Shown piece after piece: positions 1 to 9,468 of a stretch of DNA of 64,000 nucleotides. The notes beneath the pieces were generated by a model, which saw nothing but the letters and a program-made list of their open reading frames with translations, did no database searches and had not been told where the DNA came from. Location of the stretch: assembly GCF_003583935.1 (NCBI RefSeq), contig NZ_QYRN01000006.1:62001-126000 (forward strand). The letters run 5' to 3'. The first letter of the stretch is position 1; each line of letters begins with the position of its first letter. Made by a program: the position numbers and the translations under genes. The DNA is from Aureimonas flava. Its GTDB lineage: Bacteria > Pseudomonadota > Alphaproteobacteria > Rhizobiales > Rhizobiaceae.

Positions 1-650
1 TGGACGCCCGTGGTGCCGAGGATGTCGCCGCTCCGGTCGGGCAACCGGGCGCGGTCGGGGCCGAGCCGGAGGATGGAGAAGTCCGACGTGCCGCCGCCGA
101 TGTCGACCACCAGCGCGACTTGCTCGGCGTTCATGCCGCTCTCGAAGTAGAGCGCGGCGGCCACCGGCTCGAACTGGAACTCCACGTGCCGGAAGCCCTG
201 CGCCCGCGCCGCCGAGGCCAACTGCTCGGCCGCTTCCCTGTCGGCGGCCTCGCTTTCGTCCACGAAGCGCACGGGGCGGCCGAGCACGATCCGGTCCACC
301 GGCTCGTCGGTCTCGCGTTCCAGGGTTTCGCGAAGGTGGGCGAGGAAGCGCCCGATCAGCGCCTCGAAGCTCATGCGCTGGCGCCCGACCTGCGTCGTCT
401 CCCGCATCAGCGATGAGCCGAGGATGCTCTTCAGCGCGCGCATGAAGCGCCCCTCGGCACCGTCCACATACTCGAACACGGCGCGCCGGCCGAAATAGGT
501 CTGCCCGTCCTCGAGCGAGAAGAACAGCGCGGACGGGATCGTCAGGTGCTCCGCCTCCACGGCCAGGAGCCGCGGCGCACCGCCCGGCGCGCAGAGCGCG
601 AGCGTGGAGTTGGTGGTGCCGAAATCGAGGCCGGCGTAGCTGCGGGGCAT
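1..650 (-). CDS. Hsp70 family chaperone-like protein (YegD type), 3' end outside window
   Basis: Partial gene: the N-terminal 216 residues lie here and the rest runs off the left edge. The protein opens with MPRSYAGLDFGTTNS, the actin-fold phosphate 1 motif of Hsp70 ATPases. Further on it has FEPVAAALY and VVDIGGGTSDF, the connect and phosphate 2 motifs. The loop between them is shorter than in DnaK, as in the YegD subfamily, which has an ATPase domain and a reduced substrate-binding part. The ATG at 648-650 directly precedes the FGTTNS motif, so the start is secure. Client and exact role are unknown, and no co-chaperone gene is visible nearby. Confidence 0.85.
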   Translation of the reverse strand, partial: MPRSYAGLDFGTTNSTLALCAPGGAPRLLAVEAEHLTIPSALFFSLEDGQTYFGRRAVFEYVDGAEGRFMRALKSILGSSLMRETTQVGRQRMSFEALIGRFLAHLRETLERETDEPVDRIVLGRPVRFVDESEAADREAAEQLASAARAQGFRHVEFQFEPVAAALYFESGMNAEQVALVVDIGGGTSDFSILRLGPDRARLPDRSGDILGTTGV

Positions 651-804
651 GGAAAGGCTCGCGGGAGGAACGGCGTCGCCGCCACCGCTTGGGCGGGGCG
701 TCGGGACGGAAGGAGGGGGCGGGGCGGTCCCTCTAGCCCATCGATCCGCGCGAGGAAAGGGGCGCCGCGCCCCATTCCCCATACCCTCACCCTCGCGCCG
801 CCGG

Positions 805-1788
805 TCAGTTGGCTTCCGGCTCGCGATACTGCTCGCCGATCCGGCCGAACTCGCCCTGGAGGCGGCCGAGGGCGACCTGGATCGGATAGAGGCCGATCAG
901 CACGGATCGCTGGAGCACGGCCTGCAGCACGGCACGGGGCGGGGCGGCCGCGAGCAGCGCCGCGGTCTTCAGCCCCGAGCGCCAGCGGCCCTGGCGCCGA
1001 CGCTGGATCGCGCTCGACAGCGCGCCATTGCGCAGCGCGCGCGCATGGATCCAGGACCACTGCGTGCGACGCGCCGGCACGCTCTCGCTGACCGGCGCCT
1101 CGGCGCACCAGCCGAAGCGCGCGCCCCGAAGCGCCGCCCGCGAGAAGAAGTCCGAGTCCCCCCCGCCGGTGAAGTTGAAGGCCGTGTCGAACAGCGGATC
1201 TCCCATGCGTTCCAGAAGCGCGCGGCTCGCGCACAGGTTGCCCGACGAGTAGAGCATCGGAACCCGGCCGGTCCGGCGGAAGGGCGGGCGGAACACCGGA
1301 TGCCGGGCGAGCGCGGCCGGCGCCCCGCCCTCGAACACGGGAACCTGCGGCCCGCCGACGACGTCGACCTCCAGCCGTTCCAGCGTGCCCGCCATGCGCT
1401 CGGCCCAGTCCGGCGCGGCCGCCTCGTCGTCATCGATCACCAGGCAATGGCGCATGGCCGGGAACTCGCGCAGCGCCGTCCGGACGCCGGCATTGTAGGC
1501 CGAGCAGTTGCCCCGATCGTGCGCGACGAGCACGAGACCCGCCAGCGCGCCCGTCTCGAACAGGGCGCGCGCCGCCGACAGGCCCTCGCGCCCCGCCGCG
1601 TCGTTCTCCATCACGATCACGGCGAGCGGCCGCGACGTCTCCTGCGCCGCCAGGGAGGCGAGCGTGCGCAGGAGGCCCTCCGGCCGGCGGAAGGTCGGAA
1701 CGATGGCCACGCGGTCGAAGCCGTCCGCCGGGTGGGACGAGCGGGCCTCGATGGTGACGGAAGGGGAGGCGGGGCGCTGTTCGATCAT
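805..1788 (-). CDS. Glycosyltransferase family 2 protein (rhamnosyl/galactosyltransferase-like)
   Basis: Predicted 327-residue cytosolic or membrane-associated GT-A glycosyltransferase. The N-terminus has the GT2 nucleotide-binding start VAIVPTFRRPEGL (about residues 27-39), followed by an IDDDE acidic motif (about 118-122) for metal and NDP-sugar binding. A GGGDSDFF motif and a downstream basic region resemble the COG1216 rhamnosyl/galactosyl group. The ATG at 1786-1788 was chosen because the reading frame upstream is antisense to the neighbouring GT4 gene. It is divergent from the GT4 gene at 1918, with about 130 bp between them that may hold promoters for both. Likely role: adding one sugar to an exopolysaccharide repeat unit. 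Acceptor and donor cannot be read from sequence. Confidence 0.85.
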   Translation of the reverse strand: MIEQRPASPSVTIEARSSHPADGFDRVAIVPTFRRPEGLLRTLASLAAQETSRPLAVIVMENDAAGREGLSAARALFETGALAGLVLVAHDRGNCSAYNAGVRTALREFPAMRHCLVIDDDEAAAPDWAERMAGTLERLEVDVVGGPQVPVFEGGAPAALARHPVFRPPFRRTGRVPMLYSSGNLCASRALLERMGDPLFDTAFNFTGGGDSDFFSRAALRGARFGWCAEAPVSESVPARRTQWSWIHARALRNGALSSAIQRRRQGRWRSGLKTAALLAAAPPRAVLQAVLQRSVLIGLYPIQVALGRLQGEFGRIGEQYREPEAN

Positions 1789-1917
1789 GGGAGCGACGAT
1801 AACCGCCCAGTGCTGAATATCCCGCGAACGTGACGCACGGAAAAAGCGGGACTTTGACGAAATCGCAACGGCCGGTGGTGCAGGCTGCCTTCCGAACAGG
1901 ACGGAACCGGACCGCCG

Positions 1918-3126
1918 ATGCATATCCTCTTCACCACGTCTCTCCTGCCGGAGCCGGAGCCGACGACGGGCTTCGAGATCGCCAACAGGGCGATCGCGGA
2001 TGCCTATCGGGCGGCCGGCGCGCGGGTGACGGTGGCAGGCTTCCGGCGCCCCGGCGTCGCACCTCCCCCCGAGCCGCACGTGGATTTCGGCGAACTGGCG
2101 ATCGAGAACGCGGGCGCGGGCGCCTTGCGCAAGGCCGGATGGGTCGCCGAGGCGCTGCGGTCCGGCCTGCCGATCGGGGCGGCCAAGCTCCGGGCGATGC
2201 CCGAGCCCGCGCTTCTGGAGCGCCTCTGCCGCGCCGGGCCGTTCGATGCCGTGGTGCTTTCGGCGGCGCAGCTTCCGATCGCCTTTCCGGGGCTCGCATC
2301 CCTCGCGCCCTTCATCTTCGTCGCGCACAATGTCGAGCATCTCTCGGCGGCCGAGATGGGCGAGAGCGCACGCGGCATCGTGTCGCGCCTCCTCTATCGT
2401 CGCGAGGCGCGCCTGCTTCGGACCGCCGAGACGCGGCTGTGCGCGCAGGCACGCGTCGTCCACAGCCTGGCGCTTGCCGATGCCGAGCGCCTCGGCCTAG
2501 GCGGCGATCCGCGCTCGCTTCCGCTCAGTCTTGCGATCGGCCGGGGCACCGCGCCCGCGGACGACGGCGAGCGGCGCTTCGACGTGGTGATGATCGGGAC
2601 CTGGAGCTGGGCGCCCAACCGGCTCGGGCTCGACTGGTTCCTCGAATCCGTCGCGCCCCTGCTTCCGTCCGATATCCGGATCGGCATCGCCGGCCGCCTG
2701 GACGGCGCGCCCCCGGCCGCGCCCGCCCAGGTCTCGTTCCTGGGCCGCGTGCCGGACGCTCAAGGCTTCGTGCGCGCGGGGCGCGTGGTGGCGCTGGCGA
2801 CGCGCGGCGGCACCGGCGTCCAGCTCAAGACCATCGAAACCCTGGAGGAGGGGATGCCGGCCGTGGCGACCCCCTCCGCCTTGCGCGGCATCGGCGCCGC
2901 GCTTCCCGCCAACCTGCGCGTCGCCGACGACCCGCGCGGCTTCGCGCAAGCTCTCGTCGACCTCGTGCGGCGCGAGCGGGGCGGCGAGACGCTGCGCCTG
3001 GACGGCCGGCCCTTCGCCGAGCGCCAGCGCGCGGACCTGGAACGAGGGGTGCGCGCCGGCCTCGCGCTCGCCGTCGGCGGGCCGAACGCCGTGCCCGTCC
3101 CCGTGCTGGAGGCTCTTGCGTCGTGA
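1918..3126 (+). CDS. Glycosyltransferase, GT4-like (group 1)
   Basis: A 402-residue GT-B fold glycosyltransferase. The N-terminal domain starts MHILFTTSLLPEP and holds a HNVEHLSA segment (about residue 139). The C-terminal donor domain has GTWSWAPNRLGLDWF (about 225) and the glycine-rich GTGVQLKTIETLEEG stretch with the glutamate pair that binds NDP-sugar in GT4 enzymes. Its stop codon overlaps the GTG start of the next gene (GTGA), so the two are translationally coupled in an exopolysaccharide operon (1918-4807). It probably transfers a hexose to a lipid-linked intermediate at the inner membrane; the sugar is unknown. Confidence 0.85.
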   Translation: MHILFTTSLLPEPEPTTGFEIANRAIADAYRAAGARVTVAGFRRPGVAPPPEPHVDFGELAIENAGAGALRKAGWVAEALRSGLPIGAAKLRAMPEPALLERLCRAGPFDAVVLSAAQLPIAFPGLASLAPFIFVAHNVEHLSAAEMGESARGIVSRLLYRREARLLRTAETRLCAQARVVHSLALADAERLGLGGDPRSLPLSLAIGRGTAPADDGERRFDVVMIGTWSWAPNRLGLDWFLESVAPLLPSDIRIGIAGRLDGAPPAAPAQVSFLGRVPDAQGFVRAGRVVALATRGGTGVQLKTIETLEEGMPAVATPSALRGIGAALPANLRVADDPRGFAQALVDLVRRERGGETLRLDGRPFAERQRADLERGVRAGLALAVGGPNAVPVPVLEALAS

Positions 3127-3929
3127 CCGATCCCGCACCCGCCCTTCCCTCGACCGATACGCCCGCCAAGGCTCGTCGCCGAGCCGGTGTCGCGCTGACG
3201 GTGCGCCGGCTCGGCGGCCTCGACGTCGCCGTGATCACCGGCGCCGACGCGGTCGCGCGCATCGACGCGGCGCTCGCCGAGCGCAAGCCGCTGCACGTCG
3301 CCTTCGTCAACGCGCACTGCGTCAACGTCTCGGTGAGCGATCCGGCCTACGGCGCGGTGATGGCCGACATGCTCTGCCTCCCGGACGGCATCGGCGTCGA
3401 CGTCGGCTCGCGCATGCTGTTCGGCGAGCCCTTCCCGGAGAACCTCAACGGCACCGACTTCCTGCCCCGCTTCTTCGCCGAAACGCGCTTCGAGCTGCGC
3501 GTCGGCCTGGTGGGCGGCGTTCCCGGCGTCGTGGACCGCGCCGCCGCGCGGTTCGGCGAACGCTTTCCGCGCCATCGCTTCCTGGCCATCTCGCACGGCT
3601 TCTTCTCCGAAGGTCAGGAGACGGAGCAGCTCCTGCACTGGATCCGCCTCGCGCGGCTCGACGTGCTCCTGGTCGGCATCGGCGTGCCGCGCCAGGAACA
3701 GTTCCTCGCCCTCCATGTGGGCGCGCGAGAGGCGCCGGTCGCCTTCGGCGTCGGGGCGCTGCTCGACTTCACGGCCGGAAAGGTGGCTCGCGCGCCGGCC
3801 TGGGTGCGGCGCCTGCGCATCGAGTGGGTCTGGCGCCTCCTGATGGAGCCGCGACGCCTGGCCAAGCGCTATCTGGCGGGCAACCCGGCCTTCCTGGCGC
3901 GCATCGCGCGCCAGCGCATCCGCAAGTAG
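3123..3929 (+). CDS. WecG/TagA/CpsF family glycosyltransferase (GT26)
   Basis: A 268-residue protein of the WecG/TagA/CpsF family, which transfers N-acetylmannosamine-type or other sugars to undecaprenyl-linked acceptors. Diagnostic segments are FVNAHCVNVS (about 61), LPDGIGVDVG (about 85), the LVGIGVPRQEQF motif (about 185) and FGVGALLDFTAGK (about 208). The GTG start at 3123 overlaps the upstream stop, and the first about 25 residues are a variable basic lead. It sits second in a three-gene run with GT4 and DUF6492-like genes. The family is firmly identified; the donor sugar is an inference from family members. Confidence 0.88.
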   Translation: MTDPAPALPSTDTPAKARRRAGVALTVRRLGGLDVAVITGADAVARIDAALAERKPLHVAFVNAHCVNVSVSDPAYGAVMADMLCLPDGIGVDVGSRMLFGEPFPENLNGTDFLPRFFAETRFELRVGLVGGVPGVVDRAAARFGERFPRHRFLAISHGFFSEGQETEQLLHWIRLARLDVLLVGIGVPRQEQFLALHVGAREAPVAFGVGALLDFTAGKVARAPAWVRRLRIEWVWRLLMEPRRLAKRYLAGNPAFLARIARQRIRK

Positions 3930-3934
3930 CGCCC

Positions 3935-4807
3935 ATGCGCTTCGCGCTCGTGACCTCCAGCTATCGCGGCGATCTGGAGCGGTGCCGCCTCCTGTGCGAC
4001 AGCATCGACCGCTTCGTCACCGGCCACGAGGTCCACTACATCCTGGTGGAGGCGAGGGACCTCGAGATGTTCCGGCCCCTGGCGGGGGCGAAGCGCCGGA
4101 TCGTGTCGGAGCGCGACCTCCTGCCCTGGTGGCTGCGTCCGGTGAACCATCCGGTGAGGGCGGGGGCCCGTCTGTGGCTGTCGCCCTTCGGCCTTCCGTT
4201 CCACGGCTGGCACGTCCAGCAGCTCCGCCGCTTCGCGATGGCGGCGCGGATGGACGAGGAGGCGATGATCTCGCTGGATTCGGACGTCGTGTTCGTGAAG
4301 CCGTTCGACGCGCGCACGATGGAACAGGACGGTCGCGTCGCCTTCTACCGCGTCCCGGACGGGATGACGCGGGTGCTGGACCATCTGCAGGCCGAGCACG
4401 GGACCTGGGCCCGCCGGGCCGGGCGGCTCGTCGGCGCGCCGCCGACGCCGCCCACCGAAGCCGCCTATATCGGCACGCTGATCGCCTGGCGGCGCGACAC
4501 GGTCCGCGACCTCCTGGCGCGGATCGCTTCGTTGGCCCGGCGCCCGGCCATGGCCGCGCTGTGCGCCTCGCGCGCGCTGTCGGAATGCACCGTCTACGGC
4601 CGTTTCGTGGACGAGGTGGAGGGCCATCCCGAGCGCCACCTGCCGGAAGCGCGGCAGCGCTGCGCGGTCTACTGGGACGGGCCCCCGCTCGACGCGGCGG
4701 GGCTCGACGCATTCCTGGCGGCGCTGGAGCCGCACCAGGTGGCGATCGGCCTCCAGTCCTTCACCGGCACCGACCCCGCCCTGATCCGGCGCGCCGCCGG
4801 GCTCTGA
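3935..4807 (+). CDS. DUF6492-like protein, probable nucleotide-sugar-dependent transferase
   Basis: A 290-residue protein beginning MRFALVTSSYRGDLERC. It carries an ISLDSDVVFVKPF segment (about residue 110) that looks like the DxD metal-binding motif of GT-A transferases. The layout resembles the DUF6492 proteins found in rhizobial polysaccharide loci. It starts 5 bp after the WecG-family stop, so it shares the operon. No signal peptide or membrane segment is visible. A glycosyltransferase role is inferred from the DSD motif and the context, not demonstrated. Confidence 0.7.
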   Translation: MRFALVTSSYRGDLERCRLLCDSIDRFVTGHEVHYILVEARDLEMFRPLAGAKRRIVSERDLLPWWLRPVNHPVRAGARLWLSPFGLPFHGWHVQQLRRFAMAARMDEEAMISLDSDVVFVKPFDARTMEQDGRVAFYRVPDGMTRVLDHLQAEHGTWARRAGRLVGAPPTPPTEAAYIGTLIAWRRDTVRDLLARIASLARRPAMAALCASRALSECTVYGRFVDEVEGHPERHLPEARQRCAVYWDGPPLDAAGLDAFLAALEPHQVAIGLQSFTGTDPALIRRAAGL

Positions 4808-4814
4808 GCGCGCC

Positions 4815-6107
4815 TCAGGCGGGACGGGCGACCGGGGCGCGGCGCATGTCGAGCGCCATGTAGGTCGACATCGCCGAGGCCAGCCAGAGGGCGGCGAACA
4901 CGCCGTTGAGCCCGAGCACCCAGGCCGTGTCCCCCGCCGCCTCGCCGCCCTGCAGCACCAGCGTCAGGAGCCCGCCCTTCATCACCGTCAGGAAGGCGAG
5001 GACCGTGGCGCGCACGCCCGTGCGGCCGCGCGCGTAGAGGAGCTCACCCTCGTACTCCACGAGGTTGCGGAAGGCCGGCACCAGGAGCGCCATCAGCACC
5101 AGCGGCGCGGCGTCGGCCACGTTGGCGCCGAGCAGCGTCGGGCGGACATGCAGCACGAGGCCGAGCGCGGCGAGCCCGCCGGCCGAGACCAGCGCGATCC
5201 CCGCCTCGACGCCCCAGCGCACGCGCCAGGAATCCAGCCGGTCCGGCCGGCGCATCAGCGCCTGCACCGCCATCATGTTGAAGGAGCGCACGGGCAGGGC
5301 GGTCAGGTCCACGAGGCGCATCAGCATGGCGTAGAGACCGGCGACGTGCGGCCCGCCGAGCGACAGGACGAGCAGCTTGTCGAGCTCGGACTGGAGATAG
5401 AAGAGCACCTCCGCCCCCGCCACCGCGAAGCTGTCGGCCGCCCGGCGGCGGTAGAGCGCGGGGCGCCAGCGCAGGCGCTGGCGGGGATACAGGAGGGCGA
5501 TGCCGCCGAGCGCCGCCGTGCCGTTGGCCGCGAGGTAGAACAGGCTCCAGGCAGCGAGGCCGCCCTCGCGCCCCGCCGTGGCGGCGAACAGGAGCGCGGC
5601 CAGCGCCTTGGCGCCCGTTCCCGCCACCACCAGGACCGAGGCGCGCCCGAAGCGGTTCATGCCATTGTTGACGATGCACACGACCTCCAGCGCCCGCCAG
5701 CAGACCACCTCGGCCGCGACGATGGCGGCGAAGGGCGCGGCGCCCATGTCGCCGGCGAAGACGCCGAGGAAGAACAGCGCGCCGCCGAGCGCGACCAGCG
5801 GCAGCGACAGGGCGAAGGCGGCCAGGAGGCCGGCCGTGTAGATGCCCACGAGATGGGGCTTGCGCGTCGCCGCGCGATAGAGCGGCGAGACGAAGCCGAG
5901 GCCCGCGATGCGCGACAGGACGATGCCGGTGGCCGAGGCGGTGGCGAAGAGGCCGAAGTCCGACACGGTGAGGACGTTGGCGATGGCGGTGAAATAGGCG
6001 AGCGACAGGACGAGACGGCCGCCCGAGCCGCCCAGCAGCTTGGCGTAGTCGCGACCCATCTTCAGCTTTGCTTCAAGACTTCCTGTCAGGAATCCGGGGC
6101 GTCGCAT
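4815..6107 (-). CDS. Polysaccharide flippase (Wzx-like, MATE/MOP superfamily)
   Basis: A 430-residue integral membrane protein with about 12 hydrophobic segments and the N-terminal signature LLGGSGGRLVLSLAYF typical of oligosaccharide flippases of the MOP superfamily. It would translocate the lipid-linked repeat unit across the inner membrane. Its 3' end lies 7 bp from the convergent DUF6492-like gene, and it is divergent from the GH10 gene at 6134. The ATG at 6105-6107 has an AGG about 8 nt upstream; an internal start at MGRDYAKL is possible. Family assignment rests on hydropathy and N-terminal pattern. Confidence 0.75.
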   Translation of the reverse strand: MRRPGFLTGSLEAKLKMGRDYAKLLGGSGGRLVLSLAYFTAIANVLTVSDFGLFATASATGIVLSRIAGLGFVSPLYRAATRKPHLVGIYTAGLLAAFALSLPLVALGGALFFLGVFAGDMGAAPFAAIVAAEVVCWRALEVVCIVNNGMNRFGRASVLVVAGTGAKALAALLFAATAGREGGLAAWSLFYLAANGTAALGGIALLYPRQRLRWRPALYRRRAADSFAVAGAEVLFYLQSELDKLLVLSLGGPHVAGLYAMLMRLVDLTALPVRSFNMMAVQALMRRPDRLDSWRVRWGVEAGIALVSAGGLAALGLVLHVRPTLLGANVADAAPLVLMALLVPAFRNLVEYEGELLYARGRTGVRATVLAFLTVMKGGLLTLVLQGGEAAGDTAWVLGLNGVFAALWLASAMSTYMALDMRRAPVARPA

Positions 6108-6133
6108 GAGGAACCTTGGGAGGGCGTGGGCGG

Positions 6134-7243
6134 ATGACGAGGCAGCAGTCCGACGCTGGTCGCGCCGTGCCGGCCGTGGCCCTTCATAGCGGCCCGATCT
6201 TAACGCGTCGTTCGTTTCTTGCGGGCGGCGCCGCGCTGGCCGCCGGCGCGCCCGGCCCGGCGCGGGCCGCGGCGAATGGCATTCCCTTCGGCGCGGCGAT
6301 CCAGGCCGAGTATTTCGAGGACACCGGCTACCGCGACCTGTTCCGGCGCGAATGCGACTTCGTGATGCCGATGAACGAGCTGAAGTTCGCCCTGGTCCAG
6401 CCCGAGCGCGGCCGGTTCGACTTCGACCGCGCGGACCGGCTGCTCGACTTCGCCGGGGCCAACGGCCAGAGCGCGCGCGGCACCACCTTCGTCTGGTGGT
6501 CCACCAACCCGCCGTGGCTGGAGGCGATCGCCGACCCGGTCGACCTGGAGCGCGCCCTGGTGGAGCACATCGAGCGCGTGGCCGACCACTGCAAGGGGCG
6601 GCTGGCGAGCTGGGACGTCGTGAACGAGGTGATCGCCCACGATCCGGACGAGAACTGCGGCCCCTTGCGCGACACGTTCTGGCTGCGCCGGCTGGGACCG
6701 CGCCACATCCCGATCGCCTTCGCGGCGGCCGCCCGCGCCGATCCCGGAGCGCGGCTGGTGCTCAACGACTACGACCTCGAATTCCGCGGCCCCCGCTTCG
6801 ACCGGCGCCGCGCCATCGTCCTGTCGATCGTCCGCCAGCTCCAGGGGGCCGGCATCCGCATCGACGCGGTGGGGATCCAGGGCCATCTCTACGCCCACCA
6901 GGCGATCGACGTGGAGGCGCTCGCGCGCTTCGGCGCCGACCTCAAGGCGGTCGGCGTCGCGCTCCTGGCGACCGAACTCGACGTCATCGACTTCCAGGTT
7001 CCGGGGGGGCCTGAGGAGATCGACGCGGCGGCCGGCAAGGTGGTGGGCGATTTCCTGGACGGCCTTCTGGGCGGCCAGCGCCCGCAGACCGTCATCACCT
7101 GGGGCCTGACCGACCGCTACAACTGGGTCGAGGACGTGATGCCGCGCGGCGACGGCCAGCCCTGCCGCCCGCTGCCGTTCGACCGGGAGTTGCGGCCCAA
7201 ACCCTGGTACGCCGAGCTGCGCCGAAGGCTGGCACGGGGCTGA
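6134..7243 (+). CDS. GH10 glycoside hydrolase (endo-1,4-beta-xylanase-like), Tat-exported
   Basis: A 369-residue enzyme with a twin-arginine signal (TRRSFLAGGAALAAGAPG, then an ARAAA cleavage-type site). The catalytic domain has the GH10 order: MNELKFALVQPERGRFDF, then TTFVWWSTNPPWL (normally HTLVWH), the acid/base glutamate in WDVVNEV, and the nucleophile glutamate in ATELDV, then a conserved WGLTDRYNW. The WHSQ-type histidine is replaced (TTFVWWSTN), which may change subsite preference. Position in the polysaccharide locus suggests it trims or releases the strain's own exopolysaccharide rather than plant xylan; that is inference. Divergent from the flippase gene. Confidence 0.85.
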   Translation: MTRQQSDAGRAVPAVALHSGPILTRRSFLAGGAALAAGAPGPARAAANGIPFGAAIQAEYFEDTGYRDLFRRECDFVMPMNELKFALVQPERGRFDFDRADRLLDFAGANGQSARGTTFVWWSTNPPWLEAIADPVDLERALVEHIERVADHCKGRLASWDVVNEVIAHDPDENCGPLRDTFWLRRLGPRHIPIAFAAAARADPGARLVLNDYDLEFRGPRFDRRRAIVLSIVRQLQGAGIRIDAVGIQGHLYAHQAIDVEALARFGADLKAVGVALLATELDVIDFQVPGGPEEIDAAAGKVVGDFLDGLLGGQRPQTVITWGLTDRYNWVEDVMPRGDGQPCRPLPFDRELRPKPWYAELRRRLARG

Positions 7244-7340
7244 TCTCGACCGCCCCGCTCCATCGTCTTAACCAATTCTTTGCCATGACGGGCGAAAGGT
7301 AGGGGCCGCAACCCGCGCTATTCCTGCCCAGGGCCCGTCC

Positions 7341-9446
7341 ATGTTCTATGCCGAGGATGCCGCATCCCGCCCCGCTTCCCGCTGGGACCCGGTTCCCGCG
7401 CAGGAAGCCGAGCGCCGCCAGCAGAGCTTCCTCGACCCGGCCTATCTCGCCGGTGCCGTGTGGAGGGCGCGGCGCGCGATCCTGTTCCTGGGCGTCGCGG
7501 GCGCGATCGCGGCGGGGGCGTTCGCCCTGTCGCAGCCCAAGCAGTACACGGCCACCGCGCAGATCGTGCTGGATCCGCGCGAGCTCAATCTCGTCCAGAA
7601 CGAGCTGACGCCGACGGCGAACGGCCTCAACACCGACGCCGCTCTCGCGCTGGTGGAGAGCCAGATCGCGGTGATGACGTCCAACAGCGTGCTCCTGCGC
7701 GTCGTGCGCGAGGCGGACCTCACCGCCGACACCGAATTCAACGGACTGCGGCAGAGCTGGCTCGGCGGCCTGTCGGCGACCCTCGCCGCGCTTCTCTCGG
7801 ACGATCCGGTGGCCGCCGCCGACACGCGCGAGCTGCGCACCGTCACCAACCTGTGGCGCCACATCTCGGCCGTGCGCAACGCCAACAGCTTCGTGATCAA
7901 CGTGTCGGTCACCAGCGAGGACCCGCAGAAGGCCGCCCATCTCGCCAACCTGACCACCCAGACCTTCATCGCCGAGCAGGGCCGGGCGCAGTCCGACCTC
8001 GCCCGGCGCGCCACCACCGCGCTGTCCTCGCGCCTCGCCGAGCTGCGCGCGCGCGTGGTCGAGGCGGAGGACGCGGCCGAAGCCTACAAGGCGCAGAACC
8101 GGCTGGTGGGCGTCGGCGGACGGCTGATCGACGACGACTACATCACCCGCGTGAACAACCAGCTCGCCGACGTGCGCTCGCAGATCACCGCGCTCAACGT
8201 GCGCGCCCGCTCGCTGCGCGAGGCCAGCGTCGAGACCATCGCCGCCGGTTCGTTTCCCGAAGGGCTGAACTCCGAGGCGCTCCTGCGCCTGCGCCAGGTC
8301 TATTCGGAGGCCGCCCAGAACCAGGCGATCCTCGCCTCGCGCCTCGGGCCGAGGCATCCGCAGCGCATCGCCGCCGATCAGGCCGTGGCGACTGCCCGGC
8401 GCGCGATCGAGACGGAACTGTCGCGCATCGTCGCATCGGCCCAGACCGAGCTGGCGCGGGCGCAGGCGACCGAGCGCGACCTGACCGGCCAGATCGACAC
8501 GCTGCGTTCGCGCCAGATCGAGACGAGCGGCGCCTTCGTCCGTCTGCGCGAGCTGGAGCGCGAGGTCGACGCCTCGCGCGCGGTCTACGAGGCCTATCTC
8601 CTGCGCGCGCGCCAGACCAGCGAGCAGGAAAGCCTGAACACCACCAACGTGCGCGTGATCTCCGACGCCACGGTGCCGTTCCACCCGTCGAGCCTCTCGC
8701 GCAAGCTGGTGGTGGCGCTCGGCTTCGTGGGCGGCATCGGCCTCGGCATCGCCCTCGCGCTCCTGGTGGCCGTGGTGCGGGCGCTGCGCGGAACCGCGAG
8801 CCCCGCCCGGGTCGCCGCCGGACGCATGGCCGGCGAAGCGCGGTTCGCTCCCGCCACGGCCGCGCCGCCGGCGCCCGCCGCATACGCCGTGCCCGAACCT
8901 GGGCCCGAGCCTGCCGTCGTCGCGCCGGCGCCGGCGCCGGTTCTGCGCACGGGCGAGGGCGACTGGTCGCTGCGCGGCGGATCGTTCGACCCCGTGGAGA
9001 CCGGCCAGCCGGCCGGGAACGCGGCCGAGCGGGTGCCGCAGCCCGCCCGTGCGATGCCCGAGGACGTTGCCGCGCCGAACGAGACGGTGGCCGCCCCCGA
9101 GGCAGCAGACGCGTCGGTCGATGACGGCGAGGCGGCGAGCCGTCCCACGGCCGAGGCGACGGACCACGCGCTCGCGGACGGGGCCGGCAACGCCGAGCGC
9201 ATGGAAGAAGCGGCGCCGCCCGCCGCGACCTCGGACGGCGTCACGGAGATCGAGGCCCGCCGCGAGGCGCTGCGCCAGCGCATCCGCGAGCTCGGCGCGC
9301 GCCGCGTCGGCCGCGCGTCGACGCCGCCCGAACTCGTCTCCCGGGACGAGGACGGCGTGTCGGCGGAGGAACGGCGCGAGCGTATCAGCCTGCGCCTGGC
9401 GGCCGCGCGCAACCGTCGCGGCGAGGGCGTCCCGACCCCGTCCTGA
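7341..9446 (+). CDS. Wzz/GumC-type polysaccharide co-polymerase without kinase domain
   Basis: A 701-residue inner-membrane protein. TM1 is at about residues 47-65 and TM2 at about 450-475, flanking a periplasmic coiled-coil domain containing the GumC-like segment [15 protein letters not shown], with a proline-containing [10 protein letters not shown] just before TM2. Such proteins set chain length of exported polysaccharide. In ExoP/Wzc relatives TM2 is followed by a Walker-type tyrosine kinase. Here about 220 residues of Ala/Pro/Glu-rich tail follow instead, ending in a charged [18 protein letters not shown] helix, with no Walker motif. A partner kinase is not present in the window. Confidence 0.85.
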   Translation: MFYAEDAASRPASRWDPVPAQEAERRQQSFLDPAYLAGAVWRARRAILFLGVAGAIAAGAFALSQPKQYTATAQIVLDPRELNLVQNELTPTANGLNTDAALALVESQIAVMTSNSVLLRVVREADLTADTEFNGLRQSWLGGLSATLAALLSDDPVAAADTRELRTVTNLWRHISAVRNANSFVINVSVTSEDPQKAAHLANLTTQTFIAEQGRAQSDLARRATTALSSRLAELRARVVEAEDAAEAYKAQNRLVGVGGRLIDDDYITRVNNQLADVRSQITALNVRARSLREASVETIAAGSFPEGLNSEALLRLRQVYSEAAQNQAILASRLGPRHPQRIAADQAVATARRAIETELSRIVASAQTELARAQATERDLTGQIDTLRSRQIETSGAFVRLRELEREVDASRAVYEAYLLRARQTSEQESLNTTNVRVISDATVPFHPSSLSRKLVVALGFVGGIGLGIALALLVAVVRALRGTASPARVAAGRMAGEARFAPATAAPPAPAAYAVPEPGPEPAVVAPAPAPVLRTGEGDWSLRGGSFDPVETGQPAGNAAERVPQPARAMPEDVAAPNETVAAPEAADASVDDGEAASRPTAEATDHALADGAGNAERMEEAAPPAATSDGVTEIEARREALRQRIRELGARRVGRASTPPELVSRDEDGVSAEERRERISLRLAAARNRRGEGVPTPS

Positions 9447-9468
9447 CAGGCGGCCCCCGCGCGGAGCG

